A stretch of 64,000 nt of DNA from Terriglobales bacterium (GTDB taxonomy: Bacteria > Acidobacteriota > Terriglobia > Terriglobales > Acidobacteriaceae): assembly GCA_015655585.1 (NCBI GenBank), contig JAATEV010000018.1, positions 1 to 64,000 on the forward strand, read 5' to 3'. Below the pieces are notes generated by a model. It had not been told where the DNA came from and did not search any database. It saw nothing but the letters and a program-made list of their open reading frames with translations. Of this stretch, positions 7,228 through 15,324 are shown one piece after another; the stretch's first letter is position 1; every line of letters begins with the position of its first letter. Both the position numbers and the translations under genes were made by a program.

Positions 7228-7869
7228 TTAGACAAACCGACGACGAAGCACTCCGGCGGCTCCGAGGATGCCCGTTCCCAGTAGAAGCAGGGAAGAGGGC
7301 TCAGGAGTTGCAGCCGTGGGCGCGGTATTGATCGCAGACAGGCCCGTGCTGCCGGAGGCGTCCTGAATGTCCGCAACGAAGTAATAGCCGTTGCTGTTCG
7401 CAACAAAGCTGCTGTAGGAGATGCCCGCCGCATCGGTAATGTCGAAGACCAGGGGGCCGTCATTGTGCGCGTTGGAGCCGTTGCCCGGATTCGAGATGTA
7501 GTAGTCGAACGTTCCCAGAGCAGGACCATTCGTCGTGAAGGTGTTCAGGTGGATATCGCCCGAGTCCCACGGAGAGCTGATGTTCGAGATCGAGATCGTG
7601 GGATCGCCGTCAAGGTTGAAGGCAAACCCCGGATGGTTATTGCTTCCCGTACTGACGAAATAAGAGGCTCCGTCGGTCAGGGTAACTGTAACTTCCATCT
7701 CGGTGGAACTGAGCTGATTGAGATCGACATTGAAGCAGCACTTACCGGCCTGAGAGCCGATGAAGAGTTGATCCGCCTTTGCAACGGAGGCAGTCATTCC
7801 CGTGACGATCAATGCAAGACAGACGCAAAAGAAAATCTTCCTGGTAATCAATTGGGTGGTCCTTTCCAT
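7228..7869 (-). CDS. PEP-CTERM sorted extracellular protein
   Basis: 213 residues: signal peptide (IFFCVCLALIVTGMTASVAKA), a beta-rich Asn/Gly/Ser-rich middle without a known domain, and a C-terminal PEP-CTERM sorting tail. That tail reads TPEPSS, a hydrophobic helix LLLLGTGILGAAG, then RRRF. Such proteins are processed by an exosortase (EpsH/XrtA) and usually belong to the extracellular matrix. No exosortase gene lies in this window, so it must be elsewhere. Cys-Cys at positions 44-45 is unusual for the family. Confidence 0.9.
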   Translation of the reverse strand: MERTTQLITRKIFFCVCLALIVTGMTASVAKADQLFIGSQAGKCCFNVDLNQLSSTEMEVTVTLTDGASYFVSTGSNNHPGFAFNLDGDPTISISNISSPWDSGDIHLNTFTTNGPALGTFDYYISNPGNGSNAHNDGPLVFDITDAAGISYSSFVANSNGYYFVADIQDASGSTGLSAINTAPTAATPEPSSLLLLGTGILGAAGVLRRRFV

Positions 7870-8254
7870 GGAGAACCCTCAACGTCTTCCAGTAAGTGGC
7901 CCCAGAACTGGTATGACAAGTGGTTCCTTCCGTATACCTGTAGATATGCATTCATCTGGCCAATCTTTCCTTAAGCGATCCTGAATCCATAAACTAATTT
8001 GTTTCAGTTGTTTACAAAGAAATTCCCGTTTCGGGAGGGAATTAGGCTAGGGATGTGTGAAATAAATTGCACTTTGCCGATGGAAATGGATTGCCCATGA
8101 TGTCAACTGTCGTGTTTTCAATTACTTAATTGGTGAAAGCCACAAGGATATTTTCTTAAGATTCGCTTAATATTTGCTTTCCCGCATAACGAGTTACCAA
8201 AGGGATTGCACACGCAAAATCGGCGCGAGGGTAAGGCTCATCAGCGTTCAACAG
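7870..8254. other. Intergenic region, no gene seen
   Basis: AT-rich stretch upstream of the PEP-CTERM gene, presumably holding its promoter. A short inverted repeat (AATTCCC 8021-8027 and GGGAATT 8037-8043) is the only structure noticed. No reading frame with a ribosome site and plausible product was found. Confidence 0.6.
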
Positions 8255-8301
8255 GCAAACGAAAGCGGCGAAGCATGACATGCTTTGCCGCTTTCGTTTG
8301 C
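8255..8301 (-). terminator. Very stable long hairpin
   Basis: GCAAACGAAAGCGGC (8255-8269) pairs perfectly with 8287-8301, and the inner AAGCAT/ATGCTT extends the stem, giving about 22 bp almost without interruption. It lies 19 nt beyond the stop codon of the minus-strand gene at 8320. No T-run follows on either strand, so it may be a transcript 3' end stabiliser rather than a simple terminator. Confidence 0.6.
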
Positions 8302-8319
8302 GTCGCCTATGTTCGGAAT

Positions 8320-8730
8320 TTAGCGATGCCCGCCATGACCGCCACCCGGTCGGCCGTGGCCGCCGCCTGGTCTTCCATGACCGCCTCCGCCGGGTCTGCC
8401 CCCAGGGCGGCCGTGATACACAGGCCGTCCGCCATACCGGCGTCCCGGAACATACCGTCCTCCGCGAGCGCCTACGAAGCGATGCCCGCCCCAGCCGTGT
8501 CCATAGCCCCAGTTCCTCCAGGGGCCGACCCCGAGGAAGATGCCGTTATAAAAATATCCCGGCCCATAAAAACCGACGGGCGCGCACGCATACGGAGGAT
8601 ACTCATAGTATCCATAGGGGCAGGTCGGCGGAACGCCGATGTTGATGGAAACCTGCGCCTCGCTCTTCGGCGTCAAACCCAGCGACAGCAGCAATGCCAC
8701 CATCACGAACAAGACCTTTAATCCACGCAT
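8320..8730 (-). CDS. Secreted Gly/Tyr/Arg-rich protein
   Basis: 136 residues. A signal peptide (VLFVMVALLLSLGL, cleavage near SEA-Q, residue 25) is followed by a Tyr/Pro/Gly segment (PPTCPYGYYEYPPYACAP, GPGYFYNGIFLGVGPW). The chain ends in GGGHGRPGGGH-type repeats rich in Gly, Arg and His. Similar proteins are common in acidobacterial genomes without known function; the composition suggests an envelope or matrix protein. The two Cys in the Tyr-rich part could pair. It is monocistronic, with the strong hairpin at 8255-8301 downstream. Confidence 0.7.
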   Translation of the reverse strand: MRGLKVLFVMVALLLSLGLTPKSEAQVSINIGVPPTCPYGYYEYPPYACAPVGFYGPGYFYNGIFLGVGPWRNWGYGHGWGGHRFVGARGGRYVPGRRYGGRPVYHGRPGGRPGGGGHGRPGGGHGRPGGGHGGHR

Positions 8731-8904
8731 TAAATCTTCTCCTAAAGTGCCACGATCTCGAAACCCTGCTGTATCGCAGCGTCTCGCTCATACTAGTCCA
8801 TCGACGCGTCGCGGCGTAACATGATCGTCTTCGGCGTATGCAAGAGATCAACCCTCTTTGTGGTGTGCCGAAACCAAATGTGCTGCAATCAGGAACCGCA
8901 AGCG

Positions 8905-9417
8905 ATGAGTTTCGCCAAGCAATCCCTGCAAGCCGATCTGGCTTACTCCGAGTGGGCCACAGGCCGTTTGCTCGATGCTGCCACCCTGCTGACGCCGGAA
9001 GAGAGAACTCGCGACCTCGGCCTCTCGCACCGCAGCGTCCTCGGCACTCTCAGCCACGTCTACGAGAGCGAACAGTTCTGGATCGGCTGCCTCCTCACGC
9101 ACACCCTGCCTCCGATGTACGAGGTCGGCAACTCCGATACAGAGCCGGAACACATGTTCGAAGAGTTGCAACAGCTCTGGCCCGGAGTATGGCTTTCGGC
9201 CAGACAGTGGCTCGCCACCGTGCCTGAAGAAGAGCTGGCCCATGCCATTCCGTGCAGGATCACGCCTGAGGCCGAGCGTCCCTTTCCCCGCTGGGAGCTG
9301 ATTCGACACTCCGTCAATCACGCCACGCAGCATCGCGGACAAGTCGTTGCGATGCTGCGGATGCTGGGCAAGCAGCCACCCAACGTAGACATCATGGGCT
9401 TCTACCTGTCGCAGTAA
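8905..9417 (+). CDS. DinB-family protein
   Basis: 170 residues forming the DinB/YfiT four-helix bundle: SLQADLAYSEWATGRLLDAA in helix 1, HVYESEQFWI in helix 2, and HSVNHATQHRGQVVAML in helix 4. His residues in helices 2 and 4 would give the usual metal site (HVYESE, and H..HATQH). Such proteins are often metal-dependent thiol transferases or of unknown role. AGGAA lies 9 nt before the ATG at 8905, preferred to in-frame starts upstream. It is convergent with the prolyl oligopeptidase, with only 4 nt between the stops. Confidence 0.88.
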   Translation: MSFAKQSLQADLAYSEWATGRLLDAATLLTPEERTRDLGLSHRSVLGTLSHVYESEQFWIGCLLTHTLPPMYEVGNSDTEPEHMFEELQQLWPGVWLSARQWLATVPEEELAHAIPCRITPEAERPFPRWELIRHSVNHATQHRGQVVAMLRMLGKQPPNVDIMGFYLSQ

Positions 9418-9421
9418 ATCG

Positions 9422-11512
9422 TCAGGCCGGAACTTCCATTCCCAGCTCCCGAGCCATAAACGCATACTGGTCCACCGCGGCCTCCAGACGCTTGCGCAGC
9501 GGCATTCCCGCTCCATGCCCGGCGCGCGTCTCCACGCGGATCAGGACCGGGTTCGTGCCTGCCTGCGCCGCCTGCAACGCCGCCGTGTACTTGAAGCTGT
9601 GCGCCGGATACACCCGGTCGTCATGGTCCGCCGTCGTAATCAGCGTCGCGGGATACTCCGCGCCTTCGCGCACATTGTGCAGCGGCGAGTATTTGTAGAT
9701 CGCCGCAAATTCCTCCGCGTTCTCCGTAGGCGAGCCGTACTCTGCCTTCCACGCCCAGCCGATCGTGAACTGGTCGAAGCGCAGCATGTCCATCACGCCC
9801 ACCGCGGCGTGTACTGCGCCGAAGAGATCGGGCCGCTGCAACTCGCAGGCCGCCACCAGCAACCCGCCGTTGCTCCCGCCCGAGATCGCCAGTCGCTTCG
9901 GCGAAGTGTACTTGTTCGCCACCAGCCACTCCGCCGCGGCGATGAAGTCGTCGAAGACGTTCTGCTTCCGCACGCCCGTCCCAGCCTCGTGCCAGGCTTC
10001 GCCATACTCGCCGCCGCCGCGCAGACTCGGCTGCGCGTACACCCCGCCCATCTCCATCCACAGCACCAGCGTGGGCGAGAACTCAGGCATCAGCGAGATA
10101 TTGAACCCGCCATACGCATACAGCAGCGTCGGAGCGTCTCCGTTCAGCGCCAGCCCCTTCTTATGGCTCACGAACATCGGTACCCGCGTGCCGTCTTTGC
10201 TCGTGTAGAAGACCTGCTCGGTGGTGTATTCAGACGGGTCAAACAGCAGCTCCGGCCTGCGAAACAGCGTGGACTGCCACGTCTTCATGTCCAACCGGTA
10301 CGTCATTCCCGGCGTGGTGAAGTTCGAGAACTGGTAGAAGGTCTCCGTGTCCTCGCGTCTGCCGCCGAAGCCTCGCACCGTCCCGATCCCCGGCAGCGCT
10401 AGCCGCTCGATCAGGGAGCCATCGCGCCCATGCAGCGTCACCACGCTCTGCGCGTCCGTCAGGTAGCTCACGATAAACGTGTCGTCGATCATCGAGACAT
10501 CGTCCAGATTGTGCTCATTCTCGGGAATCACCGTCGTCCAGTTCTCCCGCCCCGGCTGTTCGAGATCAATCGCGATCACCTTGCCGTGCGGAGCATCCAG
10601 CGTCGTCCGCAGCCAGAAGGTGGTGCCGTCGTTCTCGATCGGCGCATACACCGCGTCCGGCGTATCGATCAGCTTCACAACCGGAGCCTCCGGTTGTGCA
10701 AGGTCCATCACCGAAAGCTCATTATTCGGACTCGTCCCCTTGCTCTGGTACAGCACAAGGTAGCGGCCATCGTCAGTTACTTGTGCGCCAATGTTGATCT
10801 CGCCGTCGTCCGGCCTCTCGAAGATCAGTTTGTCTTCGCTCTGCGGCGTGCCCAGTTTGTGCAGATAGACCTTGTGGAAGTAGTTCGCCGCCTTCAGCGC
10901 CTCGGCATCATGCACACCCTCTGCGGGAGCGTCGTACCGCGCATAGAAGAACCCGCTTCCGTCCTTCAGCCACGAGGCTCCGCTGAACTTCGACCATCGC
11001 ACCACGTCCGGCAGGTCTTCGCTCGTCGTCACATCGCGAACATGCCAGCGCACCCAGTCGCTGCCCGCCTCGGCAACCGAGTAGGCGGCAAGCCCGCCGT
11101 CGTCCGTAATGCTCAACCCGCTGATCGCCACCGTCCCGTCTTCCGAGAGAGTATTCGGGTCCAGCAGCACCTTCGCCTCACCCTCCAACCCCTCCTGCCA
11201 GAAGAGCACGTTCTGGTTCTGCAAGCCACTGTTGTGCGCGTAGAAGTACCGCGTCCCCCGCCGCGCCGGAGCGGTGTAGCGAGCGAAGTTCGTCAGCTCC
11301 ATCAGCCGCGACAGCATCCTCTCGCGCCCCGGTGTCTCGGCCAGATACCGCTGCGTCAGCTCGTTCTCCGCATCGACCCACGCCTTCACCTCGGCCGAGT
11401 CCACGTCCTCCATCCAGCGGTAAGGATCGAGCACCGTGGTGCCGAAGTAAACATCGGCCTGATCGCTCTTGCGAGCAGCCGGATAGGCAAGAACAGGGGA
11501 GACAGGGTTCAT
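9422..11512 (-). CDS. Prolyl oligopeptidase (S9A serine peptidase)
   Basis: Cleaves short peptides after proline. From ATG 11512 it is 696 residues, the normal length. An N-terminal helix segment (DPYRWMEDVDSAEVKAWV) leads into a seven-bladed beta-propeller and a C-terminal alpha/beta hydrolase. The nucleophile motif is ISGGSNGGLL (Ser near residue 546), with DHDDRVYPAHSFK (catalytic Asp region) and ETRAGHG (catalytic His) near the end. A GTG at 11551 is in frame but would only add residues unlike the family. No signal peptide, so cytoplasmic. It is divergent from the VWFA gene. Confidence 0.95.
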   Translation of the reverse strand: MNPVSPVLAYPAARKSDQADVYFGTTVLDPYRWMEDVDSAEVKAWVDAENELTQRYLAETPGRERMLSRLMELTNFARYTAPARRGTRYFYAHNSGLQNQNVLFWQEGLEGEAKVLLDPNTLSEDGTVAISGLSITDDGGLAAYSVAEAGSDWVRWHVRDVTTSEDLPDVVRWSKFSGASWLKDGSGFFYARYDAPAEGVHDAEALKAANYFHKVYLHKLGTPQSEDKLIFERPDDGEINIGAQVTDDGRYLVLYQSKGTSPNNELSVMDLAQPEAPVVKLIDTPDAVYAPIENDGTTFWLRTTLDAPHGKVIAIDLEQPGRENWTTVIPENEHNLDDVSMIDDTFIVSYLTDAQSVVTLHGRDGSLIERLALPGIGTVRGFGGRREDTETFYQFSNFTTPGMTYRLDMKTWQSTLFRRPELLFDPSEYTTEQVFYTSKDGTRVPMFVSHKKGLALNGDAPTLLYAYGGFNISLMPEFSPTLVLWMEMGGVYAQPSLRGGGEYGEAWHEAGTGVRKQNVFDDFIAAAEWLVANKYTSPKRLAISGGSNGGLLVAACELQRPDLFGAVHAAVGVMDMLRFDQFTIGWAWKAEYGSPTENAEEFAAIYKYSPLHNVREGAEYPATLITTADHDDRVYPAHSFKYTAALQAAQAGTNPVLIRVETRAGHGAGMPLRKRLEAAVDQYAFMARELGMEVPA

Positions 11513-11570
11513 TGATTCGCTTTCTTTCCGTGGAGAGAGAAACACAGCCACCAGACACCACTGAGTCTAC

Positions 11571-11695
11571 TTTAAATGCGCCCTGACGCCGGGCGGACGG
11601 CACTTCTGCGTGGGTCTCCCGTTGGTCGACGGAAGGATTTTCCATCCGACCAACGGGAGGCCACGCGCCTCTTTAAGAGGGCGCGCGAACGTCCC
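11571..11695 (+). repeat. Inverted-repeat element family B, left copy
   Basis: About 125 bp, beginning TTTAAATGCGCCC and containing a hairpin with arms 11609-11628 and 11647-11665 (core CTCCCGTTGGTCG). The same element recurs in reverse orientation at 12761-12905, so the two copies bracket the VWFA gene. Confidence 0.85.
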
Positions 11696-11710
11696 AAGTA
11701 CACTGAATCC

Positions 11711-12754
11711 ATGAGGCTCCTGCTCACTGCGCTGTTCCTCGCCCTCGCACCCGCGCTCGTCGCGCAAACCACCCCGCCCGCGCAGACCCCGCAGCAAGCG
11801 ACGCAGCCTCCGCAGCAGGACCAGACCTACACCCTTCGCACCCAGTCCAGCATCGTCCTCGTTCCTACCACCGTCCAGACCAAGCACGGCGACATCATCT
11901 ACACCCTCAAGCAGAACCAGTTCGTCGTTGAAGACAACGGCGTTCCCCAGACCGTCCATCTCGATCAGGATAACGACGCCCTCGGCCTCACCCTCGTCGT
12001 CGTCGTCCAGTGCAGCCGCTCCGCCGGATACGAGTTCCCCAAGATCGACGGCCTCGGCACCATGATCGACGACATCGCCGGAGGCGCACCCCGGGAGATC
12101 GCCGTCGTCACCTACGAGTCCGCGCCGCTGCTCCTCAGCAAGTTCTCCAGCAGCCCCGCCGCACTGGGCCGGGCCCTCGGCCAACTCGCCCCCTGCGAGG
12201 GCGACGGCGTAGCCACGCTCGACGCCGTCAACTACGCCACCAAGCTCCTCGACGCCCAGAAAGACCACAACCGCCACGCCATCCTGCTCATCAGCGAGAC
12301 TCGCGACCACGGCAGCGTCACCAAGGCCGCCGAAGTCATCGCCGCCCTTGGCCGCACCAACACCATCGTCGACTCCGTAGCCTTCGGCCCCGGCAAGACC
12401 GAGATTCTCAGCGACCTCAAGTACGGCGGCGGCAGCGGCCCCATCGGTCTTCTCCTCATGGCCGTTCAGGCGCTCCGCAAAAATACCGCCCGCGAGCTGG
12501 CTGCGCTCTCCGGCGGCGAGTACATCAACTTCACCACGCAGAAGGGCTTCGATGCAGGGCTCCACTCGCTAGCCAACCACATCCACAATTACTATCTCCT
12601 CAGCTTCCAGCCCAAAGCCGAGGCCAACGGCGAACCTTCTTCCGGAATGCATCGCCTTCGCGTCACTGTTCCCGACTACCCAGACGCCAAGATTCGTTTC
12701 CGCGAGAGCTACTTCGCCGGTCAGTTGGATACTTCTGCTATTCCCGATAACTAG
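11711..12754 (+). CDS. VWFA-related acidobacterial secreted protein
   Basis: 347 residues. A signal peptide (LLLTALFLALAPALVA), a Gln/Pro/Thr-rich linker, then a VWFA-like domain of the type widespread in Acidobacteria (TIGR03436). Strand motifs: FVVEDNGVPQTVHLDQD before the domain, LTLVVVVQCSRSAGYEF at the first strand, HAILLISETRDHGS, and NYYLLSFQP near the end. The usual metal-site motif DxSxS is replaced by QCSRS, so MIDAS metal binding is probably lost or altered. The start is the ATG at 11711, directly followed by the signal peptide. Role unknown; related proteins are envelope-associated. Confidence 0.85.
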   Translation: MRLLLTALFLALAPALVAQTTPPAQTPQQATQPPQQDQTYTLRTQSSIVLVPTTVQTKHGDIIYTLKQNQFVVEDNGVPQTVHLDQDNDALGLTLVVVVQCSRSAGYEFPKIDGLGTMIDDIAGGAPREIAVVTYESAPLLLSKFSSSPAALGRALGQLAPCEGDGVATLDAVNYATKLLDAQKDHNRHAILLISETRDHGSVTKAAEVIAALGRTNTIVDSVAFGPGKTEILSDLKYGGGSGPIGLLLMAVQALRKNTARELAALSGGEYINFTTQKGFDAGLHSLANHIHNYYLLSFQPKAEANGEPSSGMHRLRVTVPDYPDAKIRFRESYFAGQLDTSAIPDN

Positions 12755-12760
12755 TCCTGC

Positions 12761-12905
12761 CGGGCGTTCGCACGCCTTTGTAAAGCTTCGCGTGGGCCTT
12801 CCGTTGGTCGGATGAAAGACTCTTCCACCGACCAACGGGAGGTCCAAGCGAAGCGACATACAGCACGAAGTGCCGCCCGTCCGGCGTAAGGGCGCTTTTA
12901 AAACG
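12761..12905 (-). repeat. Inverted-repeat element family B, right copy
   Basis: Reverse-oriented relative of 11571-11695. It keeps the CTCCCGTTGGTCGG hairpin core, the GGCGGCACTTC block and the TTTAAAA-GCGCCC end, with a ~15-bp insertion between them. It begins 7 bp after the VWFA stop codon. Confidence 0.85.
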
Positions 12906-12941
12906 CATAAACCCGGCTTTTGGGCCGGGGTTTATGCGTTT
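12901..12941 (-). terminator. Terminator of the BON-LysM gene
   Basis: Stem of about 17 bp (AAACGCATAAACCC.. with one bulge) closed by a short loop. On the minus strand it is followed by TTTTAAAAG, 16 nt after the stop at 12957. Confidence 0.8.
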
Positions 12942-12956
12942 CTATCTGTGCAACTC

Positions 12957-13349
12957 TTACGAGAGAACTGGCAGGTTCAGCGTTTGGCCTACCGAAATAT
13001 GGTCCGGGTTGTCGATGCCGTTCGCCTTGGCGATCTCGGGATACTTGTGCGCGCTGCCGTAGAACAGCAGGCTGATCGTAGACAGATTATCGCCCGACTT
13101 GATCGTGTACGGCTGCTCCGCGCCGCCGGTCGTCGCGATCTCGTGGTGCAGGTCCGAGTACGTCGCGTCCACCTTCTTGATCGCGTCCCAAACGCGGTTC
13201 GCAATCACCTCAGAAGGAACTGTGCCCTTCAGGTGCAGCTTCTCGCCGTCCAGATCCACGGATTCCAGCGTCGCACCATAGGGAGCGAACTTCTCGATCG
13301 TCTCGATCACCGGGGCATACTTCTGCTTCAACTGTTCCAGATCCGCCAT
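12957..13349 (-). CDS. BON-LysM protein, Kbp/YgaU type
   Basis: 130 residues. A BON domain (about 20-70; GATLESVDLDGEKLHLKGTV then VWDAIKKVDATY) is followed by a LysM domain (about 80-128; YTIKSGDNLSTISLLFYG, then NPDHISVGQTLNLP). The order and size match E. coli Kbp, a cytoplasmic potassium-binding protein. There is no signal peptide, consistent with that. An ideal AGGAGG precedes the ATG at 13349. It lies head to tail with the DUF937 gene upstream, about 107 nt away. Confidence 0.88.
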   Translation of the reverse strand: MADLEQLKQKYAPVIETIEKFAPYGATLESVDLDGEKLHLKGTVPSEVIANRVWDAIKKVDATYSDLHHEIATTGGAEQPYTIKSGDNLSTISLLFYGSAHKYPEIAKANGIDNPDHISVGQTLNLPVLS

Positions 13350-13456
13350 GACGTATTCCTCCTAACAAGGTTGGTCGTACTGACACAATGATCGGTGCGA
13401 CGCAGCCATACAGCGCCGCCCGCCGGTTTCGAATCTTCTATGAAGTTGTTCCGTGC

Positions 13457-13864
13457 TTAGACCAGCTTGCTCAACAGCGCTTCCGCCATGCTGCCCATCG
13501 AGTTCTGCGGCGCAGCCTGGCCATTCGGCGCAAAGTGCTGGATTACCATCGGCAGCACCGTCGCCAGTGCCGTCTGCACTACCTGCGGCGAGACGCCAAG
13601 CTTCTGCGCGGTCGTCTCCACCAGGCCCGTACCGCTCAACCCCTGCTGTACCTGGTCCGGAGTCGCAGTCGCGGCCTGCCCCGCGCCCCATGCGTTCACA
13701 TGGTCGGCCATGCCATTGTTCTGGAAGGCGTTGAGGACACCCTGAATCCCCTCGGGGTGCTGCGAGAGCGCTTCAATAAAGCCACCGGCAACCTTCGCCG
13801 TATCAGTTCCAGCATCCTGGCTGGTCTGTCCTGCCAACGATTGGAGCATGTCCAGAAGTCCCAT
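13457..13864 (-). CDS. DUF937/YidB-like protein
   Basis: 135 residues, starting MGLLDMLQSLAGQ like YidB-family proteins. It contains helical segments with LSQHPEGIQGVLNAFQNNGM and a C-terminal VLPMVIQHFAPNG...MAEALLSKL repeat-like unit. Molecular function is unknown; family members are often envelope-stress or homeostasis proteins. GAGGTG 6 nt before the ATG at 13864 sets the start, and an in-frame upstream extension lacks such a site. It may be co-transcribed with the BON-LysM gene downstream. Confidence 0.8.
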   Translation of the reverse strand: MGLLDMLQSLAGQTSQDAGTDTAKVAGGFIEALSQHPEGIQGVLNAFQNNGMADHVNAWGAGQAATATPDQVQQGLSGTGLVETTAQKLGVSPQVVQTALATVLPMVIQHFAPNGQAAPQNSMGSMAEALLSKLV

Positions 13865-13904
13865 GGTGTTCACCTCGCCCCCAATCATACTTCTCCGACC
13901 TTTG

Positions 13905-13933
13905 TTGACAAGCCCGCGGAACAAAATTTTATG
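13905..13933 (+). promoter_or_regulatory. Putative promoter of the ridA-like gene
   Basis: TTGACA (13905-13910), 17-nt spacer, TTTATG (13928-13933), about 69 nt before the start codon. Confidence 0.45.
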
Positions 13934-14001
13934 GTTTCGTCATCCAATTTTGGGACAAGCCCTCATGTGCCCCACATTCCAGACGATATACACTGGCCCT
14001 T

Positions 14002-14403
14002 ATGAGCGATCACAAGAAAACTGCAATCGTCACCAAGGATGCTCCCGCCGCCATCGGCCCCTATTCGCAGGCCGTCCAGAGCGGCAACTTCCTCTTCACT
14101 GCCGGCCAGCTCGGAGCCGACCCCGCCACCGGCCAGCTCGTCTCCGCCGACGTGGCCGAGCAGACCGAGCAGGCGCTCAAGAACATGACCGCCGTGCTCA
14201 AGGAAGCCGGCTTCGAGATGTCGCAGGTCGTCAAGACCACCGTCTTCCTCGTCGCCATGTCTGATTTCGCCGCCATGAATGAGGTCTACGCCAAGTACCT
14301 CGCGCCCGAGGGCGTCGCCGCTCCGGCTCGTTCCACCGTCGCCGTCGCCGCGCTCCCCAAGGACGCTCGCGTCGAGATCGAGGTCATCGCCCGGAAGTCC
14401 TAA
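14002..14403 (+). CDS. ridA: RidA-family enamine/imine deaminase
   Basis: Hydrolyses reactive 2-aminoacrylate-type intermediates released by PLP enzymes. 133 residues, the family length, with AAIGPYSQAVQSGNFLFTAG at the N terminus, DFAAMNEVYAKYL in the middle, and PARSTVAVAALPKDARVEIE holding the substrate-binding Arg. It acts as a cytoplasmic trimer in the family. msrB follows 43 nt downstream on the same strand, so both may form a small protein/metabolite-repair unit. Confidence 0.93.
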   Translation: MSDHKKTAIVTKDAPAAIGPYSQAVQSGNFLFTAGQLGADPATGQLVSADVAEQTEQALKNMTAVLKEAGFEMSQVVKTTVFLVAMSDFAAMNEVYAKYLAPEGVAAPARSTVAVAALPKDARVEIEVIARKS

Positions 14404-14446
14404 CCGCTCCCCGAGCATCCAATCCCCAGCAGAGGAGGCTTGATTC

Positions 14447-14863
14447 ATGGCCGAGATTGAAACCGGAAAAGGCGAAAAGATCCAAAAGACCGAGGCCGAG
14501 TGGCGCGAGCTGCTCACCCCGGAGCAGTTCCACGTCCTGCGCGAGGGCGGCACCGAGCGCGCCTTCACCGGCGCACTGGTCGACAACCACGACGACGGCA
14601 TCTACCACTGCGGGGCCTGCGACGCCCCGCTCTTTACCTCGGACAAGAAGTTCGAATCCGGCAGCGGATGGCCCAGCTTCTGGCTACCCGTCTCGCCCGA
14701 CGCCATCGAGGCTCGCGAGGATAACTCGCACGGAATGAGAAGGATCGAGGTTCTCTGCGCCCGCTGCGGCGGCCACCTCGGCCACCTCTTCCCCGACGGC
14801 CCCAACCCCACCGGCCTGCGCTACTGCATCAACAGCGCATCGCTGAACTTCAACAAGCAGTAA
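14447..14863 (+). CDS. msrB: Peptide-methionine (R)-S-oxide reductase
   Basis: Repairs methionine-R-sulfoxide in proteins. 138 residues. The structural zinc site is complete (C55, C58 in HCGAC; C104, C107 in [10 protein letters not shown]). The catalytic Cys is C127 in RYCINSASL, and [11 protein letters not shown] is the classic substrate-loop motif. A purine-rich AGAGGAGG precedes the ATG. No signal peptide, so cytoplasmic. It shares a bidirectional terminator with the convergent rpmB. Confidence 0.97.
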   Translation: MAEIETGKGEKIQKTEAEWRELLTPEQFHVLREGGTERAFTGALVDNHDDGIYHCGACDAPLFTSDKKFESGSGWPSFWLPVSPDAIEAREDNSHGMRRIEVLCARCGGHLGHLFPDGPNPTGLRYCINSASLNFNKQ

Positions 14864-14886
14864 CTGCATAAAAACAAACAGCAAAA

Positions 14887-14915
14887 GCCCCAGCTAGCAG
14901 GTCCATAGCTGGGGC
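14887..14915. terminator. Bidirectional terminator between msrB and rpmB
   Basis: GCCCCAGCTA (14887-14896) pairs perfectly with TAGCTGGGGC (14906-14915). On the minus strand it is followed by TTTTGCTG. It lies between convergent genes. Confidence 0.8.
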
Positions 14916-14944
14916 GATTCTGTTTCTGAAAGATTCTAGGAGAC

Positions 14945-15133
14945 TTAGCCCTTAACGATCTTGCCGGTCTTGATACAGCTCGTGCAGACGCGCATCCGGC
15001 GGCTCACGCCATCGACCACGGCCTTCACCGGCTGCAGGTTCACGTTCCAGCGACGCCGCGTGGTGTTGTGGGCGTGCGAGATGTTGTTTCCGAACTGCGG
15101 ACCCTTGCCGCAGAGTTCACATTTAGCTGCCAT
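14945..15133 (-). CDS. rpmB: Ribosomal protein bL28
   Basis: 62 residues, a normal L28: AAKCELCGKGPQFGNNISHAH at the N terminus and RMRVCTSCIKTGKIVK at the C terminus. Two CxxC pairs (CELC and CTSC) make this the zinc-binding C+ form. GGAGT 8 nt before the ATG at 15133 fixes the start. It stands alone, convergent with msrB. Confidence 0.96.
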   Translation of the reverse strand: MAAKCELCGKGPQFGNNISHAHNTTRRRWNVNLQPVKAVVDGVSRRMRVCTSCIKTGKIVKG

Positions 15134-15324
15134 GACAAATGACTCCAATCTCTGATCGCAGTGGCCTTCCCGGAGTGGCAAATCTAATAGACCGGGCCAC
15201 GGACGCGGCGGGCAAAGAAATCTACCTAACCTCTACCACGTCAAGCACAAGCTGCCGAGCTATCAGCATACCACGACCACCCCCGCCACCTCAATGGACA
15301 ATTGTCTACATGCGGCCGGTTCGC

